DNA of 64,000 nucleotides from Lunularia cruciata (Eukaryota; Streptophyta; Marchantiopsida; Lunulariales; Lunulariaceae): NCBI GenBank assembly GCA_948567375.1, contig OX419759.1, positions 37,166,593 to 37,230,592 of the forward strand, read 5' to 3'. Shown piece by piece: positions 1 to 12,800 of this stretch (position 1 is its first letter; each line of letters starts with the position of its first letter). The notes under the pieces were generated by a model. It saw only the letters and a program-made list of their open reading frames with translations, ran no database searches and was not told where the DNA came from. The position numbers and the translations under genes were made by a program.

Positions 1-726
1 TTTCCATTGTGTCATCTAAACCAAAATGTGTTCTTCTCATCCAAGCTCAATATTTGTATTATTAAAGTTTTATATTCCTTCATCAACTTATCCTTTAGAA
101 TGATAAAATCTTAACTTGTAAATGCACCTATCTTTTTGAACTCAAAGTTGTAACACATTTCTTGCCAAGCCTTGTAGAATTTTGATAAGAATTTCATGTT
201 CTATAGTTATAGATTGTGGATTTCTAAGATTTGTAGATATACACTTTTATAAGCTCAAAAACCAGCACAAACAGTCTTTGCTCCTTGTTGACACTCCTGC
301 ACTACTTCTAAAAGGTGTGTAAAAATAATTATGAGAATCAAATAAAATCATGTATCAACATATTTATCAAAATGGTAAGTAAGATCATATTATAACAAGA
401 ACACCTTTTTCAAAGTATAAAGAATTTGGATACGAACAAATACAACAATAAACTTTACTTTATATCATGGGTTTTAGAACTAGCAAAGAGTTAAACACTA
501 GATTTTAATTAACACTTATTTTATTTGCATTGTAAAGCCATTTCTAGCTTTCTAAAAATATAATGATGATGATTGATACATTTCACATTTCAGTGATTCT
601 ATTGTATCAATGTATTGATATTCATACAATGAAAGTTATAGAACTCTGCTATTAATTATTGACTTGATTCTATGGGACTATTACTGATCATTATACTATT
701 AAAAACACTTAAAAGTACAATACCAA
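1..726. other. AT-rich non-coding stretch
   Basis: No open frame of note, no RNA gene and no recognisable repeat is visible here. The sequence is strongly AT-rich and rich in stop codons in all frames. Confidence 0.6.
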
Positions 727-739
727 AATGATTGTTAGG

Positions 740-917
740 AGAAAGGTGACAAATAGAACACATGAAGCATGGGAAGACCCCATCACACTGTACAAAGGAG
801 AGACAAAAGAGGTAAAATGGGTTAGGCCCCAATAGTATGGACGCGAGAAATCTTCCAGATCACACCTAAGATATCTGAGCTATGCAAGTCATAAGGTCAT
901 CATGATTATAAGGTTGT
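740..917 (-). mobile_element. 5'-truncated LINE 3'-end copy with target-site duplication
   Basis: Read on the minus strand, this 178-base block matches the last ~180 bases of the LINE at 19.5-23.2 kb. It shares the stretch around GACTTGCATAGCTC, then ATATCTTAGGTG, then CTATTGGGG, and then the GTCTCTC / GATGGGGTCTTCCCA tail. It is flanked by a perfect 13-base direct repeat, AATGATTGTTAGG (727-739 and 918-930), as expected for a target-primed insertion. There is no poly(A) tail. It is non-coding and dead on arrival. Confidence 0.85.
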
Positions 918-930
918 AATGATTGTTAGG

Positions 931-3900
931 GGAACAAGAATAAATTTATTAATCCTAATACCTCAGATATATTCAGTAGTTATCTATAAAATCAACCATT
1001 AGTTCCAAATGTGCCTATTCTATAATGAAGTTCTAGCTTTACAATATTTTGTAAATCATATTTGCTAAAGTTCCTAAAATATTTGGTTAAAAAGTAATTA
1101 TAGAATTACTTTGTTCAAATTTTTAACATAATATGTTAAATTACAATATAAATTTTATGAAAATTAAAACAAATATATATAGAAAGGTTTCCTAATACTC
1201 TATTGAAAACTACTTAAAACTTTGATAATAATAAACAAGACGATTTCACCCTTTGAATATATATTAAAATACTAAAACATGTTTTATTCTTTATATTTAT
1301 TTATTTATAGATCAAATTTATTCAATAATATTATATTATAAAATAAATATAATAATGATTTTATTTAAAGATCTTATATTAAATATTGAAACATACTAAT
1401 TTTTTGTGTTGCAGAAATAAAAGCTAATAAATATATAAGAATAGATAGATAATTATAATAAATTATAATATTTTTATAAATATTTTCAAAAAAAGCTCTG
1501 AATTTGGATTTATATGGAACTATGGACAGGAGTATCATAAGTTTGTAAAAGATACACTAACTTATATTAGACTATAAATGCCCATTAATTTGCAGAAAGT
1601 ATTGACTGGTGTAATAAATAGTAAAGCCATCATACTATTGAATGCAAATCATTTGATTTCCATAGTTCAAATATCTTAAATAGGATGTATTCTTCATGTG
1701 AAAGTATTGCGGCTCAGTTTCATATTACTCTTTAATAGTTCTTTTATATTTTTCTTCCTTGCATATATGAGATATAAATTCCTACAACAATTTTTTGTGA
1801 AAATTCACAAAATCTATAATCAATTCCACCCCTCAATCAGATATAATTACAATTATAAATTCAATCTAAATGTAATATTTTATAATAATGTATCAAAATA
1901 CTTTATACATCTTTAGGATAATTAAATCATGAACTCTTGGGTTCTTACTTACATTATAACTCAGGACTTACATACCTATTGCATCCATGTTTATATATAA
2001 AAAATATCTAAGAAGTTATTACTACACTATATAAGAATGGTACTTCATCTTCATATAAATGGTAGAAAGAAAATCAACATAAATTCTAATTTTATTTATG
2101 AAAAATTGTAGATACAACATAAAATTTATTATTATTATATATAATAAAATGAGATGAAATTCTATATTTAAATTAAAATTATCATAATATTTCTTAATTT
2201 TAAGTTGATATATTAAAAAATAATTAAATTTCCAGAAATTCAGAATTTTATAAGACTACTATTTAATTTAAAATTCTATATCCAAGTAACAAATGTAGAA
2301 AAAGTTGATTTATACTCTATTTAAAAATTATTTCCCTCAAATAATAAAAATTTATTTTATTTCCGTAATCACAAGCTTATAATATATTCCCAATTAATGA
2401 TAAATATTCTAGTAGTTTTATTTCTATAGAAAATGGAAATTCAGAATAATATCCATAATTTTATGTTTTTTGTGTTCATATTATAGCCAATATACAGTTC
2501 ATCTAAAACGTTTTTCTATAAGTATATTTTATTGAATTTTTTTATTTAATTGATGGTAAAAAATATGATATAAATTATACAGAACAGATTTCATAGAAGT
2601 ACATTGCATTGAATTCAAGAATATAGATATTAAAGTCTACAAAAAAGTAAATGAAATTATATAAAAGATGATACTTATCTATATAAAGTTTTACAATACA
2701 TAAGTAGAATGTCAAACAACTATATTGTGCTAGTTTTGATTTTTTGACTAAAATTAATTAAATTCAAATATATTCTATGTAAAATTATTTAGTTTGAATA
2801 TATTAGGAAAATTTGATATTTGAATGGTCAAGATTCTAAATATGAATTCAAACTCTAAATCTAAATTCCTTTGTTAAGGAAATTAGATTTAATAGTTAAT
2901 GGATAAGTAGGTTTTTTTCATATATATATATGGTTGTTTTAATTTCACTTTGAATTTTGAATTTTGAATTACTTTATTGTCTTGGTCATTTTAACTTCAA
3001 GTCCTTTTTTGGTCCATACAATTAAATTTACATATCTATTTCACTATCTTAATCATTATGTCATGTCTTGGCATTGTTTTTTATTTACTTTTCATTAATA
3101 GACAGTTTTTATCATCATCTATGTATTTTTATAAGTTCAACTATTATATTGTGAGTCATATGGATGCAATAAATCTCATAAATTTTCTTATTAAATTATG
3201 TTATTTATATAATTTTCAAAATATATAATAATTTAAATTTCTCTATCATAAATATGAAATTTTTGATATGTAATATAATATTGTATGTATAAACCTTCCT
3301 TCTAGAAATTTTTACTTCAAATATTTTGAACATATTTATTTGGTATACATATTATTTCCAAAATTTATCCTTGTATAGAAAACATATTGTATATGGCTTC
3401 CATATATTTCAATCAATATGTTTTAACTAGTAAGAAATATACTGAGTTCAGATTGAGCTGTCTTGATTTCATCTGAATATAGATCATCTCAAATAATCTT
3501 TTTATTTATTTCATAGTATTAAAATCTATAAGTTGATTTAAATGTTGGAAAACTTCAGAAAGATTATCACAAAAATATCTATCCTAAGAATCTACTAATA
3601 AAAAAGTTATTTGAATCTTTTGATATCTTTCTTCAAATAATCAATTTTCTTATGTTAATTAAGTTAATCATGTGTATTTCAACATCATATAATATATTTT
3701 TACCAAAAAATCATTCATATGTCAATTTAAATAAATAAATCATATTCTATCTGTTATTTACAATTTTTATTTTCTAGATATCTTTTTTTAATCCTTTTTT
3801 AGCTTTAACATATTTCTGTCCACTGTTTTGCCTTATTATTTATAATTTATAAACTAAATTCATCTGATGGGTGCTTTTGATGCTATATGTTTATATTTTT

Positions 3901-4861
3901 GTAATGTAATATCAATCTCCTAGTTGTAAGATTCCTATGTAATACTATATAATTCTTATTTTACTAGGTATCAATTTTTAATATTTAGTAGTATATTTTG
4001 TAGTATGTATTTTAAATATCCATTTTCCTATCATCTAGGTATTCAATTTTTATTATTTTTCTACCATTTTAAACATTAATATATGCATTTCATTATTGGA
4101 TTATTATTTTTAATTAAATCAATAAATTGGATATTGGCTCATTTCATCTTCGTACGAAAAGACATGTTTTTATCAAACGTTCTAATCATTATTGCACTCT
4201 CAACTATACTAATAAATATATTTTGCACCTGAAAAATGATAATAACAATAGTATCTTGGATTCAAAAGTTTCATATTTGATTTCTAACTAACTTAGATTG
4301 TAAACATATATAATTTTGAATTATCTAGTATTATTTTGATATGACAAATCATTCATTAACTTATAATCAATCGTCTATTAAAATAAACTATTTTTAATCA
4401 ATCTGAAGAAATAAGATTTCAAGTTTTAGATATTCTCTTCTCATTTTGAAAATTATCTTTTCTAAAATTTAAAGAAGTAATTATGTTATTGATTGCTTTA
4501 TAGATAATATAAAACTTTTTCGATTAAAAGAATGAAAATCCAATCAGAATTATATGAAGGTAACTTCCCTTCATTTCTTCTCACATGAAGGGCTTTGCAA
4601 TGTCTATTAATTTTTATCACTCTGTTAGATTTGTTTGCCAAATTGTCACGATAGTAGTTTACTATATTACTCTTACGGTTGAAATTGCGATGATCACATG
4701 CTCACGCCACATCTAGTAGATAGATTAGGAGAGAGATTGACGAAGGTAATATCACATACACTGCTGAAGAGAGGGGAAATAAGGTTCACACAACTACAAC
4801 ACTAAAAAGATGGAGACATAAGATAATAACAAATGATAATCTGGATAAGTACACATATTTA
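931..4861. other. AT-rich non-coding DNA
   Basis: About 3.9 kb of very AT-rich sequence in which I see no gene, RNA or dispersed repeat. The 72-codon frame near 1.7-1.9 kb has the composition expected of chance and is not called. Confidence 0.6.
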
Positions 4862-4877
4862 CATAGTATTGTTTAGA

Positions 4878-4977
4878 GGGAGAAGGCGACTGCTTAGAAA
4901 AAACGAAGGATGGGAAGACCCCATCAAGCTGTAGGGAGAGAAAGAAAAAAAAAAAGAGGTAAAATGGGGCTAAGCCC
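4878..4977 (-). mobile_element. Short LINE 3'-tail copy with target-site duplication
   Basis: On the minus strand this carries the conserved LINE tail: the GGGGC-TTA-GCCCC hairpin, a pyrimidine-rich stretch, GATGGGGTCTTCCCATCC and the terminal GTCGCC. A 16-base direct repeat, CATAGTATTGTTTAGA, lies at 4862-4877 and 4978-4993, so this is a separate retroposition event and not a remnant of a larger copy. The right-hand repeat shares its first three bases with the hairpin end, so that boundary is uncertain by about 3 bases. Confidence 0.85.
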
Positions 4978-4993
4978 CATAGTATTGTTTAGA

Positions 4994-6492
4994 CGGCATT
5001 AGTGATGCAAATGATATTAATGATTCTTGATATATATCTTCCATTCAAACTAAGCAATAATATTTTGATATTTTCTGTAAAGAGATTTTCACAAGACAGT
5101 TGTTCGTATGAACATTACTTCCAAAAATAATTATGTCATGTTAATATCTCAAAAAACAGTTCTACAAGTTGACATCAAATTACTTCCAAAATAATTATGT
5201 CATGTTAATATTTCAAGGACAAATTCTACAAGTTGACATGACAAATTATGTACAAATCCATATGACATAAGTTGATAACATCACACCAGTTTATTTCATC
5301 CATGCTTATATATTAAAAATTTTGTTATATAGGTTATGTTCTATGTGAAATTGATATTTAATAAAAATAATTATAGATAATTCTTAAATACTTATTCTCC
5401 CATCAATTTAATTAATATAAACCACATGTATACCAACATGTCATCGGATAATTAATTGGCACCTACAGGATAAAAGTGATACATGGGTCTAATACATTGC
5501 ATTTAATGACAAACATTTAATGACAAGGGAATACTTTTCAAGACTATGCACGAAAAGATCTTAATCATGGTATTGTATCACTATATGAAATGATATATGT
5601 AGCAAGAAAATATATATATTAAATTTTGACAATAAATGACTGAAAGCGCATATACAACTTGAGTCTTGGGTCTTACCATCATTTGGTTTTCCCACGCGGT
5701 CGCCTACTGTATATGTACTTGAATGACATCAATATTCTACCATACCGTGATCTATCACATATCCACATGATGATATGAAATAGGTTTACAATGATTATCC
5801 TGATCCTGTTGTGCGTGCTTACATCTTCTCCTGGTAAATTTAGAAATGTATATCACAAGAGAAGGTTAAACTCTACTTTGCAGTTGTAAAACACAATGTC
5901 ATATATACATAAGTGAAATCGAATACTATCCTTGTTCTACGTATAGAGAACTCAGAAGTTTATATATACTGCATATAGTCCACGGTATCTCAGTTTCCAA
6001 GACTCTAACCACCTAACTATTAATAACGAGAATGAAATCCGATCGTTCTGTTCAACATCCACTATAAACTAAATAGTTCTATAATAGTATACAACCCTGC
6101 AGATTTCACCTAATCTACTTTTATTGCCAACTTCTAGTGGAGATTTGCAAGTATTATGGCTGTGGTCCTATTTCAGGCTGAAGTGATTTATATATCCAAC
6201 TCCAAAATTGTCTCACAATCATTAGCCCGGAGTGTTGTGAGAGTTAAAAGAAAATAAAAGTGTACTCGTGTGAATATTGTGAGTAGGACTGAACCAAAGC
6301 ATTCCTTGAAATTCAAAGAATAATAATATGAATACCAAATAGCCATGGCAAGGGTATTCATTACAAAGGCTAGTCATGGAAAGTAGTGCAGCTATTGTAA
6401 TGCAGCTCCTCTTAATGCTTAATGGTGTTCTTTTTTACCTGATAGTGAGACAATGCATAAATAGAATTTTTAGGCACACGAAAATATTCCCA
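4994..6492. other. AT-rich intergenic DNA
   Basis: No gene is seen. A short tandem duplication (listed separately) lies at its left end. Near 5684-5702 there is a stretch resembling the final TTTTCC..ACGCGGTCGCC of the LINE tail, too short to call. Confidence 0.5.
5115..5243. repeat. Two-unit tandem repeat, ~65 bases per unit
   Basis: Units at 5115-5179 and 5180-5243 both run from ATTACTTCCAAAA through ATTATGTCATGTTAATAT to TCTACAAGTTGACAT, with a few differences. It is a local duplication with no evident function. Confidence 0.8.
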
Positions 6493-7265
6493 GGTATATG
6501 AGAACACAAGCCGTTATGAGAACGGGTTATCTAGAACTCATGAATTGCAAATGATCGGTAAGTAAGATGTACATGATTTACAATGCTAGAATAGTGAGAA
6601 ATTCTTAATGGAGAATGCATCTAACTTGTTATCTAGAACTCATGAACTGCAAATGATCGGTAAGCAAGATGTACATGATTTACAAGGCTAGAATAGAGAG
6701 AAATCCATAATGGAGAATGCATCTAATGTAACATGAAGCAAAGGCATAATTGAAACAAATTGAGAATAACATATGGCTAACAGACTAGTAGACCACCATG
6801 AAATCAAGAACTCTAACTAAATGACTGCGAGAAATAGATCTCGCTATGTAAAAGACTGCCAGTAAGCAATGCATGAACAATAAAAATAAAAAACATGAGC
6901 TGGAGTCGGGTAGGAACACTGTATGCACCAAGGGTCCCGTGAATCAGGCAAGGAGCAAAGGAAAAATAATAGAGAGTGAATTAGATGGGGAATGGAGGAG
7001 TGGAAAAATGCGAGAGCTGTAGGATGGTGTGGCTGCAGAAATGTGTCGAAGTGTAACAAGGTGACGATAGCAAAGCAAAAAAGACAGGATATCGAGTATA
7101 TCGCAACAAGCGCTCTGGACGCTTGAGTCCTGAGACGCTAAACAATAAAAGGAAAGCAGAAGGCGGCCATAGTAAACCTTCATGAAAACATCTGCTACTT
7201 CATCAGTGCCTCACTAGCTGAGCAACTGCCAGTATCCCTCATACCGAGTTTCTGCTCAAAAACTC
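6493..7265 (-). mobile_element. Retroposon family B, minus-strand copy
   Basis: On the minus strand this block parallels the inserted element at 61098-61836. Near its 5' side both share the run around GGACTC..GCGTCC..GATATAC..TATCCTGTC, and then TTGTTACAC. They also share the 3' end, GAGTTCTAGATAACCCGTTC, followed by AACGGCTT and TTCTCATATACC. No coding function is recognised. The copy reaches somewhat further 5' than the 61-kb one. Its 3' segment is duplicated in tandem (listed separately). Confidence 0.65.
6526..6727 (-). repeat. Tandem duplication of the family-B 3' segment, ~102-base unit
   Basis: Units at 6526-6627 and 6628-6727 both start GTTATCTAGAACTCATGAA and run through CAAATGATCGGTAAG to GGAGAATGCATCTAA, with only a handful of differences. 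The duplicated unit belongs to the 3' part of the retroposon family, so the duplication arose within this copy. Confidence 0.85.
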
Positions 7266-7620
7266 ATGAGTGCCAAGGCAAATTCGGTTGCTTCTCTAAA
7301 GTGCCGCTCAAAAGAACAAAGGTGGAAGTGTGGAAAGCAAAAGTGCAGACACACACTTACGCGCTGGAGTCTTAACCGCATAATGAGTATCAGTCCAGAA
7401 AGAAAAGAATCAACATGAGTAAGATGAGGGAAGAAATAAAGACATACCTGATGGATCCCTGAAATCACAAACATTCATTAGTAGAGAGAAAGTCCGTGAC
7501 ACAACAATGAGAAAGAGTCAAGCAGAGGTTCGCTAGTGATACGAGAGTGGAGCAAGAAAACTTCAGCGCTACAAGGGGAGGGGACGATTCAACTGAAACG
7601 GTATACAAAAATAGATATAT

Positions 7621-7622
<2 letters not shown>

Positions 7623-7661
<39 letters not shown>
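7623..7661. repeat. (TA)n microsatellite
   Basis: About 19 uninterrupted TA units. It lies between two oppositely oriented family-B copies and is responsible for the Tyr-Ile-rich chance reading frames in the neighbourhood. Confidence 0.97.
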
Positions 7662-7664
<3 letters not shown>

Positions 7665-8186
7665 CCAGGACTTTCATTTCCTGACAAAGATCTTCCGTGC
7701 CCCACGATATATCTTCTTTTCCGTGCTCTTTCTCCTACACTTTCCACGATTGTTGTTTCCTGACTCCGATCTTCCTTGACCAGCGATATTTACATCTGTA
7801 AAATACTTATTGTCTCTTGATACCAATTTTTCTCCATCCGTTTAAGTTGTCCGTTTATTCCTGATGTATTTTTTCGCTACTGATGTGGGAGGTCGGCATC
7901 CGCTTCTTTGATTGCTGCCTCTCAAATATGCGTATTGCTATCTATTGGTTTCTCAATGACATTTACTTCGCCTTTCATTTGCTGATGTTTCTTCTCTATA
8001 TATGTAGTTGTTCCAATAGGTTTGCTTCGATTATGCCATTGCTGTCGGATATCTTCGATGCATTCTAACTTAGGGATTTCATATTACTCTAGCGTTACGT
8101 ACCATGTACATCTTGTTTCACTATCGTTTGTAACTCATGAGTTCTGGATAACCTGTTCCCATAACGGCATTGTTCTCATATACCTA
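7662..8186 (+). mobile_element. Retroposon family B, plus-strand copy
   Basis: The last ~130 bases match the 3' ends of the copies at 6.5 kb (minus) and 61.8 kb (plus): GATGCATTCT, ATGTACATCTTG, CATGAGTTCTGGATAACC, then TTCCCATAACGG and TTCTCATATACC. The upstream part is pyrimidine-rich like the other copies but too diverged to align with certainty, so its 5' limit is a guess. With the minus copy it forms a head-to-head pair across the (TA)n tract. Confidence 0.55.
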
Positions 8187-8474
8187 TATATATGCACACC
8201 ATGCTATAGATGGAGCATATGAATTATGGGGTGCATGGGTGTTTGCGTTATCACTGTACTTCACTGGAGTCTCGTAATTCCTGTTAGGATATTCTTTCTT
8301 TCTCTTATTTCAATTTTCTACTTCTTAATTACATTAACTACAGCACCAAAGCTTCATGTTCCATTCTTCAAATATGTATCACAAGTGTTTTCTTACCAAA
8401 GCTGTTTTATTATTCACAACTGATGAGATATATCTTGAGTCTTTCTTAAAAGCTTGAGGTCTTCCTTGGACTGA

Positions 8475-8581
8475 GTATCGATTCTATTGGGGCTTAGCCC
8501 CATGTTACCTTTTTTGTCTCTCCCTTGTACCGCTTGATGGGGTCTTCCCATCCTTCGTTTTTCCTATGCGATGGCCTTTTT
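8475..8581 (+). mobile_element. Short LINE 3'-tail copy with target-site duplication
   Basis: A 107-base copy of the LINE tail in plus orientation with the intact hairpin TGGGGC-TTA-GCCCCA, then GTCTCTCCCTTGTAC and GATGGGGTCTTCCCATCCTT, ending GCCTTTTTT. A 15-base direct repeat, TCTTCCTTGGACTGA, flanks it (8460-8474 and 8582-8596). It begins at nearly the same point of the parent element as the other short copies. Confidence 0.88.
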
Positions 8582-8596
8582 TCTTCCTTGGACTGA

Positions 8597-9833
8597 AATG
8601 CTTCCGATTTCGTTACTTTCTAGTTTATGATTTTGGTTTAATCTTTATGTTTTTATTTATTTATTTCGTATTAATTGTTCATTCTTATATTCTCATTATA
8701 TTTTCTATTATTTAAGGATATTTAATTTTTTGGTTAAAATCAAAAAAATTCACAATTGCAATTATTTCTGTTAGATTATCATGTGTAATAAGGCTTTAGA
8801 TTCCAGTGCATTATCTTATTATTTATCATAGTAATCTCGTTATAGCCTTCTCCATTTGATTTGCTCTCAAGTGATTTTTCACAATGACATTCTATTTTTT
8901 GATTTTAGTAATCTTTAATCTTGACGATTTTTATAGCTTCCTCCATTTGGTTCTTAACTGATTTCTCACAATGAGAGTCTTTTCGTCTTCTTTTAAGGCT
9001 ATAGAAAAGACCTTACAAGATTTATTCAGCTGGGAAGGAGTGAGTCAATAACATGGAGTATATATCACATATGGCTTATTTACTAGATGTGTTCTTTCAT
9101 GTCATGTATATTGTCCGGTGTGATATTTAATTTTGATCGAACCTAAGATCCTAGTAATTAGCTAGTAAACCATTAGATCGTGTAAATTCACTTGTCGTGT
9201 ATCGGATTTTTATGTAATGCATGGTTTTAGAAAGTACAATTAACGTGTTAAATCATTGCCATTTTCATATTACGAGGATTATATTTTAATCATATTTTTT
9301 AAACATTTTTTACCCAATACAAAGTGGTGTAACATGATATTTCAGTGATATAAATATCAAGTTCAAACATTTTCGTATATAGTTTTGATCGTATTCACTC
9401 GTAAGACATTTCGAGTATATTACTGAACGTTATTACATAAAACAATCGTGTGGTTATATGTAGGGGATTCAACTATTTCGGGACAAAGATTAACAATCAA
9501 AAACTAATAAAGCGTACGAGATCGAAAATAGAGTTCAAGCCGACACTCTTTAACATGCAGGGCTTTAAAGCTCGTATTTTATCCTTTTGTATGCATTTTG
9601 ACAACGTCTTGAAATGCCCAAGGTTCAAGGGCTGATTTGTATGTTCACTTCTCGGGCTGTACAGAAAAAGCTCATTGAATGTAAATGTAAAGCTGATTGA
9701 AATTTCCGTATGATGTGCTTCTAAAGTTGTCACTAATACCTACATCATCACTGTATAGAGTACAAAGGGCAGGACATGTCACTGCCGAACAAGAACAACT
9801 ACGTAGGGAAAGAAAGAAACGACAATAGGAATT
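8597..9833. other. Non-coding DNA 3' of the AMP1-like gene
   Basis: No gene or repeat is recognised. The right part probably contains the 3' untranslated region and terminator of the minus-strand gene that ends at 9834, but I see no decisive poly(A) signal. Confidence 0.4.
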
Positions 9834-12800
9834 TTATGGTTGGGTCAATTTTCCAACTAAGATCAGCTGTAAACGTCCGAGCGCCCGAGAAACTCTCCAA
9901 ATCTCCCTTTGAACCGTTTTCCAATCGGTATCATTGTCGCTCAAAACTGCTTTCGCCAGGGCATCAACGATGCCCGGGAAATGCTGATTGCAGTTGTAGC
10001 TATCACTCACAGCGGGGCTGTACACCTGCGATACGAGCGGGTATAGATCGAACCGTAAGAGAGGAGTAGTGATACGAGACTTCCCTAGATTAGATTTAGA
10101 TTAGACCCGGAAAGTCTTCGGCATAAGACTAGTAAGATGCAAGAATCTTCGACACCATGTAAAATTATATAGAATTGCATGTCAATTTGACATCCGGGCC
10201 TTGATCTGATTATGACTGTCAACTTACCAAATGTTTATACCAGGACCGTCCAGGCAAGCCCTCGGGATCCAACAGTGCCCGCTCGGAGAGAATCAATCGA
10301 TCATTGATGGCCCTTCTTCTCAAGAGGAAGTAGAACAGGTCGTGAGTTTCTAGAACAGGCCCATGAGTTCCCATAAACACCTGTAAAAAATCAGGCAGAA
10401 AGTCCACTACGTATCAGTTCCCGTAACACTGTAGATATATATTGGTCCCGAGAGCATGTACGTTACAGTTCACACGATCAAGAAGTAGCACGTTTGTTTG
10501 GTACCTTTGATTCCCTGTCGATTTCGTAAGCCGCGCTGATGACTGATCCAATTGCTCTTTGCAGCGGTGCGAGTGTCACATTGGAAGGTGCTTTTGCAAC
10601 CACCAGTTGCTTCTGAACGCTTTGCGCGTAACCCTGGAATAGGAGCAAGCCAGCCGTTAAAGACTCCAATCTGAGGTAAGGCGCTTCACTTCTACACATC
10701 TAAAACACTCCTACATGAGTTACACCGCGAACAGGCAATCGTTTCACGACACCAACCAAATCTCGACAATAAAGAGGCGTGAACGGCGGCAAATCGGTTA
10801 CCTGAAGTTCACGGGCGTATCCTTGGTAATCGAATGGAAGAACGGCGTTGTCGGCAAGCCGCATTGTAACCAGGCCCCAAATGCAAGTTACTGTAAGTGA
10901 ACAAGTGAAGCGGACTTCAGTGGCAGGTAAGTGGACGGAGCTCATTGGAAGGATTCAAATGCTTAATGAGAACCTCCTGGTTAGAATCAGGGATGAGAAC
11001 TACCGCTGGATCTTGTGAATCACCGGACCAGGTTTCTGCCAGACGTGAAGTTGAATGACATCAAGAGATGGAAGTAGGCTCTTACTTGCTACATGACGAT
11101 GAAAAAGTGGATCTCCAAACTTCTCCATCCAGCGGTAGTCATCGTAGACCGAGTGATACATGGGATAAGCTGTTCACACAAAACAAAAGTCATTGTCGCC
11201 AGAGTCTAATAAAACAACAACAGGATTGCCTATCGCGTCTTGCGGACAAGTGCAATCAGATGTATGGTCTCTTCGTCCGTTGCCAACCGTCTTAGACTCT
11301 AGTAAAACAAGTGTGCCCAAGATATTCCAAAGTCCTTCACCTACCGTCTCCGAATGACAAATCCATTGCAGGAACACCAGCATGATGGAGAAAAGCTTCG
11401 TAATCAGAGCCTCCACCGCCCAACCTACCAATCTACAACAATGATCCAACAAAACTCTCAGCCTTTACGGTCTTAATTCCATATTTTCTTCTGCGGTACC
11501 CACAATCTGGTCCCCCCAGTTTACACTTTACGGCTTGCCATCAAAAAGTCCTTTCACGTGAATTTCTGTCCACACCACATTACTCTCGCGGCAACCATGA
11601 ATAAATTGAGTGACAAGAAAGATTCCCAAGACAAGCCATTTTCAGATAGGCAGGCACAAACCGTAGCACCGGTGGCAGACGCTTGCCATGAGTCGTACAC
11701 GGTAGCGAACTTCCCATCTGGATCTTTGACCTGTCGTCATCAGTGACACAAGGCGGACCAACAGACGTGTGAATCTCATATAATTGCTTCCGAAGAAAAC
11801 CATCTGATTACTTCCTTACTCTTCGATGCCCTGAGCACGAAAAGAATCCGAATCACCTTGGACTTGAATCGTTAACAAAACTCGAAAGTGTGAAAAGGAA
11901 AACCTCAAGGATGGGGCACAGTACATTGCAAAGCACCTCAATACCGCAATCGCAATTGAGCTCCATCAAATATTACGAAGACAAAGGCTTTCGTACCATT
12001 CGCGTAATTTCCTGCAAAAGACCGTCCATTTGAGGAGAAGCTTTGGGCCGAAACCCTGGTCCTGCTACCGCGCAGTCTACATTGATGTAAGCAACTGCGG
12101 AGGCTCCAAGCATGCCCAAGTTCTCTTCCACCCACTCTGTAGATCCCACCTGCAGATTGCAATCATTTTAAGCAGCTGGAAGATAGAATCTATCTAGGAC
12201 GATGATCTTGCAATTTATCTCCTATCCGCGTGTGTTCTCAATTCCAAATGACGAGCAGAGAAAGGACGACATCAAGTCATACCATGCCATACTCTTCGGC
12301 ATCCCAACTTGCAAGGACGATAGTTCTCCTCGGCTTCCATCCCAGCCGTCTCAGTTCGCTAAATCTTTCTGCCATCTGGAGATTCACCAACCCACATCAT
12401 GACGGCTTAGAACAGAGGACTTCAAATTTTGGGTGACGTGCCCATACAACCGACAATTGAATGCTCTACACAGTTAGACAAGGTACAAGCGATGACTTCT
12501 TTGTGTGGAACGATGATACCGAGGTAGACGAGGCAAAGAAGTACCTCCATGAGAGCCGCAGTGCCACTACTAGGATCAACAGCGCCATAAACCCACGCAT
12601 CCCGGTGATTGCCGACAACAACGAATCTGGAAGAAAAAGAATGATAAATCATAAGCAGAACTGTAATCCACTCCACGGAAAGAATTTAGGCGTTCACAAA
12701 TGGACTCGTCGAGAAAAACCATGTCCGAATCTAATTAGTGGAACGAGTTCATGTCGAGTTTATGTATATGCAACTGGGACATGAAAATCAGAAACTTATG

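Noticed and set aside
1698-1916. 72-codon frame in the AT-rich left part
   Set aside because: Composition and length expected by chance; no motif.
7465-7763. Frames with long Tyr-Ile runs
   Set aside because: Translation of the (TA)n microsatellite.
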